Below are positions 1 to 8,059 of a DNA stretch of 64,000 nt, piece by piece. The stretch comes from Flavobacteriales bacterium (GTDB taxonomy: Bacteria > Bacteroidota > Bacteroidia > Flavobacteriales_D > Parvicellaceae), in NCBI GenBank assembly GCA_020635565.1, contig JACJZN010000008.1:248001-312000 (forward strand). The letters are read 5' to 3'. A program made the translations under genes and the position numbers. The notes under the pieces are model-generated. The model did not search any database, was not told where the DNA came from, and saw only the letters and a program-made list of their open reading frames with translations. Within the stretch, counting starts at the first letter, position 1; every line of letters starts with the position of its first letter.

Positions 1-926
1 GCAACTGAATGCGAAGGATTATATCCTAGAATTCTTTTTGCTTTATCGATGGAGGCAAGTGAATGTTTTACATCTCCGATTCTTTCAGGCCCGAACCTAA
101 TATCAACTTTTCCAATTGCTGGATTAATCTGAGAAAGAAGAGATTGTATCTTTTTTATCAAATCTAAAAGCACAGTGCGTTCTCCGAAAGCTACGTTGTA
201 GACTTGATTAAATGCTTCAGGGTTTGTTGTTTCTGCCGCAAGTTCATTGGCTTGAATTACATTTTGAATATAGGTGAAGTCGCGTGTTTGACTTCCATCA
301 CCATGAACGATTGGACTTTTTAAGTCTAGAAAACTACTAATGAATTTGGGGATTGCTGCAGCGTATGCACCATTCGGATCTTGTCTTCTTCCAAAAACAT
401 TGAAATATCTCAAACCAATAATTTCTAGATCATAAAGGTTTGAAAATACGGAAGCATATAACTCATTTACATATTTAGTGACTGCATATGGAGAAAGTGG
501 GGCTCCTATATTGTCTTCTGTTTTTGGTAAAATCTTACTGTCGCCATATGTAGAAGAACTTGCTGCGTACACAAATCTTAGAACGGAAGATTCGTTCGCT
601 GCTACAAGCATATTCAAGAATCCATCAATGTTCACTTGATTTGTTGTGATCGGGTCATTGATTGATCTTGGAACAGATCCAAGGGCCGCTTGATGTAAGA
701 TGATATCCATCCCTTCACATGCTTTTTTACAATCTTCCAGATTTCTGATGTCACCTTCTATTAGTTGGAAATCAAAATTGTCCATGTGCTCCGCAAGATT
801 ATGCATGTGTCCTGTGGAGAAATTGTCAAGAACAGTCACTTGATTGTTTCGAAGAAAATATTCTGCCAAATTGGATCCTATGAAACCAGCTCCTCCTGTG
901 ATTAAAATTTTCTTTCCTTCAAGCAT
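1..926 (-). CDS. NAD-dependent UDP-sugar epimerase, WbpP/UDP-GlcNAc 4-epimerase type (C-terminus cut by window edge)
   Basis: Short-chain dehydrogenase/reductase-type epimerase that would interconvert a UDP-hexose (probably UDP-N-acetylglucosamine/galactosamine) for surface polysaccharide or LPS precursor synthesis in the cytoplasm. Reading down from the ATG at 926 gives about 308 residues without a stop. A Rossmann glycine motif (GGAGFIGS) lies near the N-terminus, followed by the catalytic serine region SSSTYG and the Tyr-x3-Lys motif in YAVTKY. RYFNVFGRRQDP and a GDG-x-TRDF segment are typical of the WbpP/GalE group. The family is about 320-345 residues long, so only the last residues are missing at position 1. 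The exact substrate is inferred from resemblance. Confidence 0.88.
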   Translation of the reverse strand, partial: MLEGKKILITGGAGFIGSNLAEYFLRNNQVTVLDNFSTGHMHNLAEHMDNFDFQLIEGDIRNLEDCKKACEGMDIILHQAALGSVPRSINDPITTNQVNIDGFLNMLVAANESSVLRFVYAASSSTYGDSKILPKTEDNIGAPLSPYAVTKYVNELYASVFSNLYDLEIIGLRYFNVFGRRQDPNGAYAAAIPKFISSFLDLKSPIVHGDGSQTRDFTYIQNVIQANELAAETTNPEAFNQVYNVAFGERTVLLDLIKKIQSLLSQINPAIGKVDIRFGPERIGDVKHSLASIDKAKRILGYNPSHSV

Positions 927-943
927 ATCTTAGTAATGAAGAT

Positions 944-951
944 CAAAAATA
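944..951 (-). promoter_or_regulatory. Possible Bacteroidota -7 box for the epimerase gene
   Basis: Read on the minus strand this is TATTTTTG, matching the Bacteroidota -7 consensus TAnnTTTG, 17 bases before the epimerase ATG. No convincing TTTG/TTG box stands at the usual 19-20 base spacing, so the call rests on one element. Confidence 0.3.
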
Positions 952-1020
952 CATTAAAGTTTGACAATAAGCGTTAAAGTGGTGACTTTTGGTCAAGGAT
1001 TTCCAATGTTAAATGACTGC

Positions 1021-1060
1021 AAGAAAAAGGCCCAATGATTTTTTTTAATCATTGGGCCTT
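1021..1060 (-). terminator. Intrinsic terminator of rny
   Basis: A 14-bp perfect inverted repeat (arms 1027-1040 and 1047-1060, six-base loop) follows the rny stop codon. On the minus strand it is followed by a T-rich run (complement of 1021-1026), as expected of a Rho-independent terminator ending the coiled-coil/zapA/rny transcript. Confidence 0.85.
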
Positions 1061-1079
1061 GAATTAATAAAATTAATAA

Positions 1080-2612
1080 CTACTTAGCGTATGCTACAGA
1101 TCTTTTCTCTCTAATCACAGTTACTTTAACTTGTCCTGGGTAGGTCATTTCTGTCTGGATTTTATGTGAAATCTCAAATGAAAGTTCTTCTGATCGTTTA
1201 TCGCTGATTTTATCCGCTTCCACAAGAACTCTTAGCTCTCTACCTGCTTGAATTGCATAGGCTGTGTTTACGCCATCATATGATAAAGCTAAATTCTCAA
1301 GATCTTTAATTCTCTGGATGTACGATTCCACGATCTCACGTCTTGCACCTGGTCTTGCACCTGAAATGGCATCACAAACCTGAACAATTGGTGAAATCAA
1401 GGTTGTCATTTCTATTTCATCGTGGTGAGCTCCAATAGCGTTACATACATCTGCCTTCTCTCCATATTTTTCGGCTAGTTTCATCCCAAGTATTGCGTGT
1501 GGCAATTCTGGTTCATCTTCTGGAACTTTACCAATATCGTGTAATAGACCAGCTCTTTTTGCAACTTTAGGATTTAGTCCTAATTCCGAGGCCATGGTAG
1601 CACATAAGTTTGCTACTTCTCTGGAGTGTTGAAGTAAATTTTGACCATAAGAAGAACGATACTTCATACGACCAACCATTTTGATTAATTCTGGGTGAAG
1701 TCCATGAATACCCAGGTCAATACAAGTTCTTTTTCCAGTTTCGATGATTTCCTCAGTGAGTGATTTTTTAGTTTTAGCTACAACTTCTTCAATTCTAGCC
1801 GGGTGAATTCTTCCATCACTTACTAATTGGTGAAGCGAAAGTCGTGCAATTTCTCTTCTTACTGGATCGAAACACGAAAGAATGATAGCCTCAGGTGTGT
1901 CATCTACAATAACTTCAACACCAGTAGCGGCTTCAATAGCTCGAATGTTTCTCCCTTCTCTACCAATGATTCGTCCCTTCATTTCATCGCTCTCGATATT
2001 AAATACCGAAACAGAGTTTTGGATAGCCTCTTCAGCAGCAACTCGTTGAATGCTCTGAATTACTATTTTCTTAGCATCTCTGGTTGCATTCAATTTCGCT
2101 TCGTCCTGTATTTCTTTGATGTAGGCCATTGCATCTGTTCTGGCTTCATCTTTAAGAGCTTCCATTAATTGTACTTTGGCTTCTTCAGCAGAATATCCCG
2201 TAAGTTTCTCAAGTTCTGCCACTTGTTTCGTGTGCAGTTTTTCAAGCTCATCCTGTTTAGAGGTTACGATTTCCATTCGCTTGTCTAATGCACTTTGGCC
2301 TTTTCTAAGTTCTTTGTCTTTTCTGGCCGCCTCTTCGATCTTCTGAGAAAGACTTGTTTCTTTCTGTTTGATCTTGTTTTCACGTTCAGCTAATTTTTGA
2401 TTTCGCTGATTTGTGGATTTTTCGTGCTCTTCTTTAAGTGACAGAAACTTTTCTTTTGCTTGAAGGATTTTATCCTTTTTAATCGTTTCTCCTTCTACTT
2501 CTGCTTCCTTAAGAATTGCTTCACGCTTTGATTTTAGGATGTTATTGAAGACAAAAAAGCCGATGGCAGATCCAACAACAACTCCAATCACAATTCCAAT
2601 AGCTAACTCCAT
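1080..2612 (-). CDS. rny: Ribonuclease Y
   Basis: Membrane-anchored endoribonuclease that starts bulk mRNA decay in many bacteria lacking RNase E. The 510 residues show the full family layout: an N-terminal membrane anchor (about residues 4-24), a long charged coiled coil (about 28-150), a KH RNA-binding domain with GRIIGREG at 213-220, and an HD metal-dependent phosphohydrolase domain with the His-Asp pair at 358-359 (LLHDIGK). Length is normal for the family (about 510-525). It is the last gene of a minus-strand set after the coiled-coil gene and zapA, with 83 bases between zapA and rny and a strong terminator behind it. Confidence 0.97.
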   Translation of the reverse strand: MELAIGIVIGVVVGSAIGFFVFNNILKSKREAILKEAEVEGETIKKDKILQAKEKFLSLKEEHEKSTNQRNQKLAERENKIKQKETSLSQKIEEAARKDKELRKGQSALDKRMEIVTSKQDELEKLHTKQVAELEKLTGYSAEEAKVQLMEALKDEARTDAMAYIKEIQDEAKLNATRDAKKIVIQSIQRVAAEEAIQNSVSVFNIESDEMKGRIIGREGRNIRAIEAATGVEVIVDDTPEAIILSCFDPVRREIARLSLHQLVSDGRIHPARIEEVVAKTKKSLTEEIIETGKRTCIDLGIHGLHPELIKMVGRMKYRSSYGQNLLQHSREVANLCATMASELGLNPKVAKRAGLLHDIGKVPEDEPELPHAILGMKLAEKYGEKADVCNAIGAHHDEIEMTTLISPIVQVCDAISGARPGARREIVESYIQRIKDLENLALSYDGVNTAYAIQAGRELRVLVEADKISDKRSEELSFEISHKIQTEMTYPGQVKVTVIREKRSVAYAK

Positions 2613-2695
2613 TGTTATTTTATATTAATTCAACACTTTCCTTTCTCTTGAAAGGATTTCTCATTAAGGATTGAAGAAGGTGGTTGAGATAGGGA

Positions 2696-2965
2696 TTATT
2701 TGATCGCATCAGATAGCGATTTCAGATCTTCGAGTAATTGTGAGTACTCCACTGATTTCGCTCCTTTTATAACCTCAGTTGCATACTGTAGGGTCGTCAT
2801 TGCTAATAAATCCTGCATATCACGAACAGCATAGTTCTCCTGAAGCTCTTTAATGTTAGCGTTGATCCTATCCGCGGCTTTTCTTATAAACTCCTCTTCC
2901 TGAGGATCTATAGTAAGCGGATAGACTCTGCTACCAATATTAACTTTTATGGATAAGCTGCTCAT
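2696..2965 (-). CDS. zapA: Cell division protein ZapA
   Basis: FtsZ-ring-associated protein that bundles FtsZ filaments at midcell. It has 89 residues: an N-terminal beta-rich globular part (SIKVNIGSRVYPLTI) followed by the family's EEEFIRKAADRIN segment and a C-terminal helix likely to form the dimer or tetramer coiled coil. Size and sequence are typical of short ZapA proteins. It starts 9 bases after the stop of the coiled-coil gene upstream, so the two are surely cotranscribed, and rny follows. The same zapA-rny neighbourhood is common in Bacteroidota. Confidence 0.92.
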   Translation of the reverse strand: MSSLSIKVNIGSRVYPLTIDPQEEEFIRKAADRINANIKELQENYAVRDMQDLLAMTTLQYATEVIKGAKSVEYSQLLEDLKSLSDAIK

Positions 2966-2974
2966 TTATAATGA

Positions 2975-3268
2975 CTATTTATTCAATAATGCGATACACT
3001 TGTCAATTTCTCTTACCATCTCGTTGATCTTTAGTTTCAGATCTGTTCCAGATTCTGTTTTTTCTCCTTCTAAAGATTTAGCCAACTTCAATACTTTATA
3101 CTTCTGTTCCAATGTTTCAAATGAGCTCTTCTCAGATTGAAGTTCCTTCTCCAAATCAGCGATCCTTTTCTGAAGTAATACCTCATTCTCTATCAGACGA
3201 ACTCTGTCTGATTCGATCTTTTGGATCTTTTGATAGATATCTGATACAATCTGATTATTAAAGTTCAT
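2975..3268 (-). CDS. Small coiled-coil protein encoded with ZapA
   Basis: A 97-residue protein that is nearly all predicted coiled coil: heptad-like spacing of Leu/Ile/Val runs from about residue 10 to 75 in a Glu/Lys-rich background, with no signal peptide or membrane segment. It has no motif I can assign to an enzyme. It is the first gene of the set with zapA (9-base gap) and rny. Coiled-coil partners of ZapA are known in other phyla (ZapB in gammaproteobacteria, ZauP in alphaproteobacteria), so a ZapA partner is a reasonable guess from position and form, not from sequence identity. Confidence 0.8.
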   Translation of the reverse strand: MNFNNQIVSDIYQKIQKIESDRVRLIENEVLLQKRIADLEKELQSEKSSFETLEQKYKVLKLAKSLEGEKTESGTDLKLKINEMVREIDKCIALLNK

Positions 3269-3294
3269 TTTATTTCAATGTCACAAATCAGGAA

Positions 3295-3302
3295 CAAAAA
3301 TA
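3295..3302 (-). promoter_or_regulatory. Possible -7 box for the coiled-coil/zapA/rny transcript
   Basis: Minus-strand TATTTTTG matches TAnnTTTG and lies 26 bases before the ATG at 3268. A matching -33 box is not evident. Confidence 0.35.
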
Positions 3303-3431
3303 CTATTTAATTACCGTCCGCTGTAGTCCGAAATCAAATTTTTTAAGGTCAAAATCTTCATAACTCCACTTTTCACTAGAACATGTTGATATTACAACAA
3401 TAAGGGAGGTGAGTAGAGTAGTGATTGGCAG

Positions 3432-3439
3432 TAATTTTG
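3432..3439 (+). promoter_or_regulatory. Possible -7 box for the M23 peptidase gene
   Basis: TAATTTTG fits TAnnTTTG and ends 36 bases before the M23 peptidase ATG. The rest of the 3269-3475 gap holds no gene, and no clear -33 box was seen. Confidence 0.3.
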
Positions 3440-3475
3440 TTAGAATACAAATGCGAGATGATAAGTAAGTGAAAT

Positions 3476-5197
3476 ATGAAAGGATTTTGGATAATATTAT
3501 ACCTAGGAATTTCTTTTTTTAAAGTGAATGGTCAGTCTGCTATTCCTTATGAAGAGACTAATTTTTCATCTCCTTTGGGAATTGATCTTGTTTTAGCTGG
3601 CAATTTTGCTGAGATGAGGTCCAATCATTTTCACACAGGTCTGGATATTAAGACTAATGGTCGTGAGGGTTATAAAATCTATGCGATCGATTCCGGATAC
3701 ATTTCTAGGATCAATATTTCTCACTGGGGATATGGTAATGCGCTATATATAACTCATCCGAATGGCTATACCAGTGTTTATGCTCACTTAAGTACGTTTC
3801 CTCCTAAAGTACTCGATTACATCAGAAAAAAACAATTTTCGAGAGAGTCGGAGACAATTGAGGTATATCCGACCGAAAGTGAATTGCCAGTAGAGAAGGA
3901 AGAGGTGGTTGCTTTTTCAGGCAATTCAGGGTCTTCTAGCGCCCCTCATTTACATTTCGAAATCAGAGAATCAGCTACCGAGAAACCTGTTAATCCATTG
4001 TTGTTTCATTTTGATATTAAGGATACTAAGAAACCCGTTTTATTGGATGTTAAGCTATATCCGCTGGAAGGAGGGTTGATCAATGGAAAGAAGAACGAAT
4101 ACAATGTTGACCTAAAAGGTAATGACGGAAATTATGGAAGAGCGTATGATCTTCCGATCAATGTTAAGGGCAAAATAGGATGTGCTATTAATACCATCGA
4201 TTATTTGGACGGGGCGGGGAATCAATGTGGTATTTATACGATTGATTTAGTGGTCGATGAGGATACCGTATTTAAGCAAAAATTGGATAAACTGGATTTT
4301 TCAACTAATCGATATATCAATACACATAGTGATTATTTAGGATATCGCCTGAACAAGCAGAGCTATCATAAGTCATTTGTTTCTGAGAATAACAAACTGG
4401 ATATCTATGATCTGATCAAGAATAGAGGAAGGATTGAATTTGATGATACTTTGGAGCATAAAATAACCTATATCGTAAAGGATGTCTACGGCAATACTTC
4501 AGTAGCTAGTTTTCGCTTAAAGTCAGAAGGTTTGAATGAGATGGTAGAAGAGTCACTTGGAGTGGGAAAGTTGATAGATGCATCGGACCGAAATCTTGTA
4601 TCAGAAGATGGATTTGAAGCCGAATTGCCAAAAAATGCGGTTTATGAAGATCTAAAGTATCAATATTCTCAATCTACCATTTCAAATTCTTATTCACCGC
4701 TACATCAGTTTCATGATGACTATACTCCAGTGCAAAAGTATTTTGTGTTACGTCTCAAATCCGTTGGAATTCCTGAAGGAAAAGAAGATAAGGCGCTGAT
4801 TGTAGAAATGAGTAAAAATAAAAAAGTTGCTTATGCCAAGGGGGGAGAGTTTAAAGATGGATGGGTTGAAACAGAGGTGCGTTCTTTTGGAGATTATACG
4901 ATTAAGCTAGATACCGTTCCTCCAGTGATCACTCCTGTAAATATTACTGATGGAAAGAATGTTTCAGCACAAGACTATATTCAGTTTAAAATTGCAGATA
5001 ATCTCAGTGGAATAGAAGATTATGATGTATACATTGATGGTAAATGGAAGCTCGCGTTCTATGATGTCAAAAAAGCAACGCTTACTATGTACTTTGATGA
5101 ATACAATGATATTTCTGCAGGATCACACCAATTGAAAGTTGTTCTTGAGGATGAGCGCAAGAATAAAACTGTTTTAGAGTTTACATTTACCAGATAG
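3476..5197 (+). CDS. Secreted M23 family metallopeptidase (LytM-type)
   Basis: Exported zinc endopeptidase likely to cut cell-wall peptide bridges. It has 573 residues with an N-terminal signal peptide (about 1-19, ending before QSA). The M23 domain covers about residues 40-175 and carries the zinc ligands: H53-x3-D57 (HFHTGLD) and the H158-x-H160 pair (HLHFEIR). These are intact, so it should be active rather than a degenerate LytM regulator. The remaining 400 residues are a beta-rich region with Ig-like character near the end (about 470-570). Large M23 proteins of this form are common in Bacteroidota. Its stop codon directly abuts the stop of the convergent lipoprotein gene. Confidence 0.92.
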   Translation: MKGFWIILYLGISFFKVNGQSAIPYEETNFSSPLGIDLVLAGNFAEMRSNHFHTGLDIKTNGREGYKIYAIDSGYISRINISHWGYGNALYITHPNGYTSVYAHLSTFPPKVLDYIRKKQFSRESETIEVYPTESELPVEKEEVVAFSGNSGSSSAPHLHFEIRESATEKPVNPLLFHFDIKDTKKPVLLDVKLYPLEGGLINGKKNEYNVDLKGNDGNYGRAYDLPINVKGKIGCAINTIDYLDGAGNQCGIYTIDLVVDEDTVFKQKLDKLDFSTNRYINTHSDYLGYRLNKQSYHKSFVSENNKLDIYDLIKNRGRIEFDDTLEHKITYIVKDVYGNTSVASFRLKSEGLNEMVEESLGVGKLIDASDRNLVSEDGFEAELPKNAVYEDLKYQYSQSTISNSYSPLHQFHDDYTPVQKYFVLRLKSVGIPEGKEDKALIVEMSKNKKVAYAKGGEFKDGWVETEVRSFGDYTIKLDTVPPVITPVNITDGKNVSAQDYIQFKIADNLSGIEDYDVYIDGKWKLAFYDVKKATLTMYFDEYNDISAGSHQLKVVLEDERKNKTVLEFTFTR

Positions 5198-6601
5198 TTA
5201 AGGAGTGTTGTAGCAGCCAAGATTGTTGCCGGTTGAGTTCCTCGAATTTCCATCAAGATCTGGTTGAGGATCTGTAGTGGTTCCTTTTCCTTCTACTGCA
5301 ATTCCTGAAACATGGAAATCCCAGAATTGCGAGTCAGTGAAATTTGGATCTGAGTTTCTCCAGCAACTTTCAAAGAACTGAGAATTAACAACAGGATCTT
5401 CTGATCGGATCAAAGTATTTATCAACTTAACTACAGGAGCACCGCCTGAAAGCGATCTGTCTAAAGTGTCCAGACCAAGTTCTGTGGTGTTAGCACCATA
5501 GATAATACTGTTCTTTATAATCATATCGTTAAATGGTCGATAATGATAAGTATTGGTTGCATCCAGGTAATAGTTTTTGATCGCAACTGCAGGATCATTT
5601 CTTTGAGAGGACCAATAGTTGGCAAAAGTGCAATGATCCATAAATACATTTCCGCCAATAGACAGGAATGCTGAGTATGCTCCAGAATTTCCAAACAAAC
5701 AACTGTGTGCATATAAATTAGCTCCTTGAGTCACCACAGCGGCAAAGGATGAATTGTCCACCCTAACATTTTGCAAAATAACTGAATCCACACCTGTTAA
5801 CGTGTCAATCTGGATGCCAATGGTTGCATTTTTTACCTGAGTGTAATTCAAATTCGAATTTAGCGGGGCGAAAAAGTAAATGCCTCTCCATTGTCCTGCG
5901 GTACTGTCAACAGGAGATAGAATAAAATCTTCTGTTCTACTTTGAGAGAAAATTACTTCGTTGCCAAGTGTGCCCTGAGTTTCCAAAGCCCCTTTGTATA
6001 TGTATAGCAAGGAATTATTATATCCATGAACTGATGTTCCCCCAGGAATGGTCAGTTTGACAGCAGAATCTACAGCACAATATCCGTAGATAACATGTGG
6101 TTTGTCATTGGGCCAAGTCGTATTGGATGTAATTATTTCCTTTACGTGGAAATACGCATCTTGTCCAAAGGCATTTAAAATTACTCTTTGTTCTTTGCCG
6201 TTGGTTAGGAAGTATATTTTGTCTTCAACTATTTGAGGTGTGGTACTATTGTTTGGATCTATGGTTACCTCTACAAAAATGTAAAGACTGTCCTTAGCTG
6301 GTATAACAATGTCATTAAAAGTTACTCCTGCTTCACCATCAACATTGATTCGGAACATAGAGTTGGTTTGTTGTTCAAGTCGAATAGTACTGATTTTAAT
6401 TGGGTTGGACTGATCGTTGTAGATCTTGAATTTCTTTGTTGTTGAACCAATAGTGGTAAACAAGGTGTCAAACAGAATGGTGTCGGAAGAAAACGAAATT
6501 TCTCCGGAATTGTCAAAATTCTCTATGGGTTTAAGGCAACTGGAGAAACCAATCATTAGGCTTATAAGAACCAAAAAAGATATGTAAATGAAACTCTTCA
6601 T
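5198..6601 (-). CDS. Lipoprotein with Ig-like N-terminal part and right-handed beta-helix
   Basis: Envelope lipoprotein of 467 residues. The signal sequence ends in a lipobox (GFSSC, lipidated Cys22). Residues about 30-150 form a beta-sandwich-like part with SDTILFDTLFTTIGS and the INVDGEAG region, which I recognise from a widely conserved Bacteroidota lipoprotein group. Residues about 160-400 look like stacked turns of a parallel beta-helix. No polysaccharide-lyase catalytic motif is evident. The function is unknown and a structural or binding role at the outer membrane is inference. It converges on the M23 peptidase gene with no bases between the stop codons. Confidence 0.8.
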   Translation of the reverse strand: MKSFIYISFLVLISLMIGFSSCLKPIENFDNSGEISFSSDTILFDTLFTTIGSTTKKFKIYNDQSNPIKISTIRLEQQTNSMFRINVDGEAGVTFNDIVIPAKDSLYIFVEVTIDPNNSTTPQIVEDKIYFLTNGKEQRVILNAFGQDAYFHVKEIITSNTTWPNDKPHVIYGYCAVDSAVKLTIPGGTSVHGYNNSLLYIYKGALETQGTLGNEVIFSQSRTEDFILSPVDSTAGQWRGIYFFAPLNSNLNYTQVKNATIGIQIDTLTGVDSVILQNVRVDNSSFAAVVTQGANLYAHSCLFGNSGAYSAFLSIGGNVFMDHCTFANYWSSQRNDPAVAIKNYYLDATNTYHYRPFNDMIIKNSIIYGANTTELGLDTLDRSLSGGAPVVKLINTLIRSEDPVVNSQFFESCWRNSDPNFTDSQFWDFHVSGIAVEGKGTTTDPQPDLDGNSRNSTGNNLGCYNTP

Positions 6602-6617
6602 TTTAAATTTTCAACGA

Positions 6618-6625
6618 CAAATGTA
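6618..6625 (-). promoter_or_regulatory. Possible -7 box for the beta-helix lipoprotein gene
   Basis: Minus-strand TACATTTG fits TAnnTTTG and lies 16 bases before the ATG at 6601. The -33 region is T-rich but lacks TTTG. Confidence 0.35.
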
Positions 6626-6732
6626 TTAACCTGATTTGACTAAAAAAATTGTTGAGTGGCAAAATAAATTTATGAAGCATGAGCAACCATTCACTAAAAA
6701 GCTAGTTCTTTGTCTGAACTAATTAATAACAA

Positions 6733-7575
6733 ATGAAGAAAGTTCTACTTACATTATTATCCCTTACAGTTTTGGGAGGAGCCTTTGCCCAGGTGACATT
6801 TTATGATTACAATCCGAATGAAGAATTACATGCGACCTATTCTGGAGAATCGATCAATATAGATTTTGATAATGATCAGAGTCCGGAGTTGACGTTGTTT
6901 GGTACAAAGCATGATACGGTAATAGCTGGAGTTTTCTCTACAACCCTTACAGGCTTTGCAATTTCGACCTATGGAAATACGGAAATTCTAGGAAGAACGA
7001 CCACACTTCAGTCTGAAACAGTTTTAGAAGCAGATACTCTTTTGCTGGGAAATACAATCGATCTTACTTCTACTTATGTTAGCTCTAGTACACCTTCTGT
7101 TTTTCCAGGAGTTGGCTTAACTGCTATTGAAGCCGTGACGTCTACAACGGCTGGACAATTTGCTGGTGCTGGATATAGATACATTGGCGTGAGATTTGAT
7201 ATTTCAGGTTCAACCCATTTCGGGTGGATTCGAGTGATGGTTAGCGCAACTCATGATACTTGTATTGTGGATAGCTATGCATATGAAACGACTGCACTTA
7301 CTGTGATTGATGCGGGTGATCTTGGTGGTGGTTTTGTATCAGTATCCAAGCCTTCATTTGAAAGTGGAATTTCAGTTCTTGAAAATCAATTTCAGTTAAC
7401 AGGTCTTTCTGGAGCAAATGTTAAAGTATATAATGTTTTGGGAGAGATCGAGATTTCAAAGAAGATCAATTCAGACAAAGCCTTTATCGCAACTGATAAA
7501 TTGGCAAGTGGTGTTTATCTTGTATCTTGTCATCAGGATACTAAAGTGATCACTTACAAAGTATATAAGCCCTAG
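6733..7575 (+). CDS. Secreted T9SS cargo protein of unknown function
   Basis: A 280-residue protein with a clear signal peptide (MKKVLLTLL to the AFAQ cleavage site near residue 20). A beta-rich body follows, then a C-terminal type A T9SS sorting domain of about 70 residues with the NVKVYNVLGE and GVYLVS motifs seen in Por-type tails. The middle part resembles nothing I can name. It contains many Thr/Ser residues and a segment with GYRYIGVRFD and HFGWIRV, which recurs in secreted Flavobacteriales proteins. Expected location is the cell surface or medium. A strong bidirectional terminator follows. Confidence 0.82.
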   Translation: MKKVLLTLLSLTVLGGAFAQVTFYDYNPNEELHATYSGESINIDFDNDQSPELTLFGTKHDTVIAGVFSTTLTGFAISTYGNTEILGRTTTLQSETVLEADTLLLGNTIDLTSTYVSSSTPSVFPGVGLTAIEAVTSTTAGQFAGAGYRYIGVRFDISGSTHFGWIRVMVSATHDTCIVDSYAYETTALTVIDAGDLGGGFVSVSKPSFESGISVLENQFQLTGLSGANVKVYNVLGEIEISKKINSDKAFIATDKLASGVYLVSCHQDTKVITYKVYKP

Positions 7576-7589
7576 TTGTAAATCATCTT

Positions 7590-7631
7590 AAAATAAGAAA
7601 GGCACGCAGAAATGCGTGCCTTTCTTATTTT
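7590..7631. terminator. Bidirectional intrinsic terminator with 19-bp stem
   Basis: Perfect inverted repeat with arms 7590-7608 and 7613-7631 and a GAAA loop. The outer part of each arm is A/T-rich, so both strands give a GC-rich core followed by a T-rich tail. It serves the T9SS cargo gene on the plus strand and the DCC gene on the minus strand, and the right arm contains the DCC gene's stop codon. Confidence 0.9.
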
Positions 7632-8059
7632 AGAACTTTACCTTCAAAGTTCTTCGAATCTTCTAACGAGCAGACATCGGTTTTACCCATGATTGAAATT
7701 CGGTTCTTAGCTATAAACTTGTAAACCTTATCGCGCAGTTTGGCAGGAACTATTAGAAAAAAGGAGAGCATTGCCCAGAAGTGGTCAAGCTCTTTGCAGA
7801 TCTCAAAAGCAGCAGTTGAAAATTTAAAATACTTGCCTTTCTTGAGGTAAATGATGCTTTCATTAGGGGAAATATCTACATTGAATCTTTGGGTCAGTTT
7901 TTGTCCTGTCTCGGACAGACCAGCACAATAAAGTAAGTTGTCTTTTTTATTATGTTTTCTAATAAAGCGAACACTGGCGTTACAGAATGCACATTCCCCA
8001 TCAAAGATAACAATGAACTTATCTTCTAATGAATTTATGTCTAACGACTCTTCGCTCAT
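7625..8059 (-). CDS. DCC family thiol-disulfide oxidoreductase (DUF393)
   Basis: A 144-residue thioredoxin-like protein with the family hallmark: aspartate 20 followed by the redox pair C23-x2-C26 in FDGECAFCNASVRFI. It has no signal peptide, so it is probably cytoplasmic. Length is usual for DUF393 (120-150). The start overlaps the last 41 bases of the upstream minus-strand FG-GAP gene in another frame, suggesting translational coupling. No later Met precedes the redox motif, which supports the start at 8059. The substrate is unknown. Confidence 0.88.
   Translation of the reverse strand: MSEESLDINSLEDKFIVIFDGECAFCNASVRFIRKHNKKDNLLYCAGLSETGQKLTQRFNVDISPNESIIYLKKGKYFKFSTAAFEICKELDHFWAMLSFFLIVPAKLRDKVYKFIAKNRISIMGKTDVCSLEDSKNFEGKVLK

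Noticed and set aside
1827..2168. 113-residue plus-strand frame within rny
   Set aside because: Opposite to the KH domain of a clear core gene; Ser/Phe-rich shadow composition.
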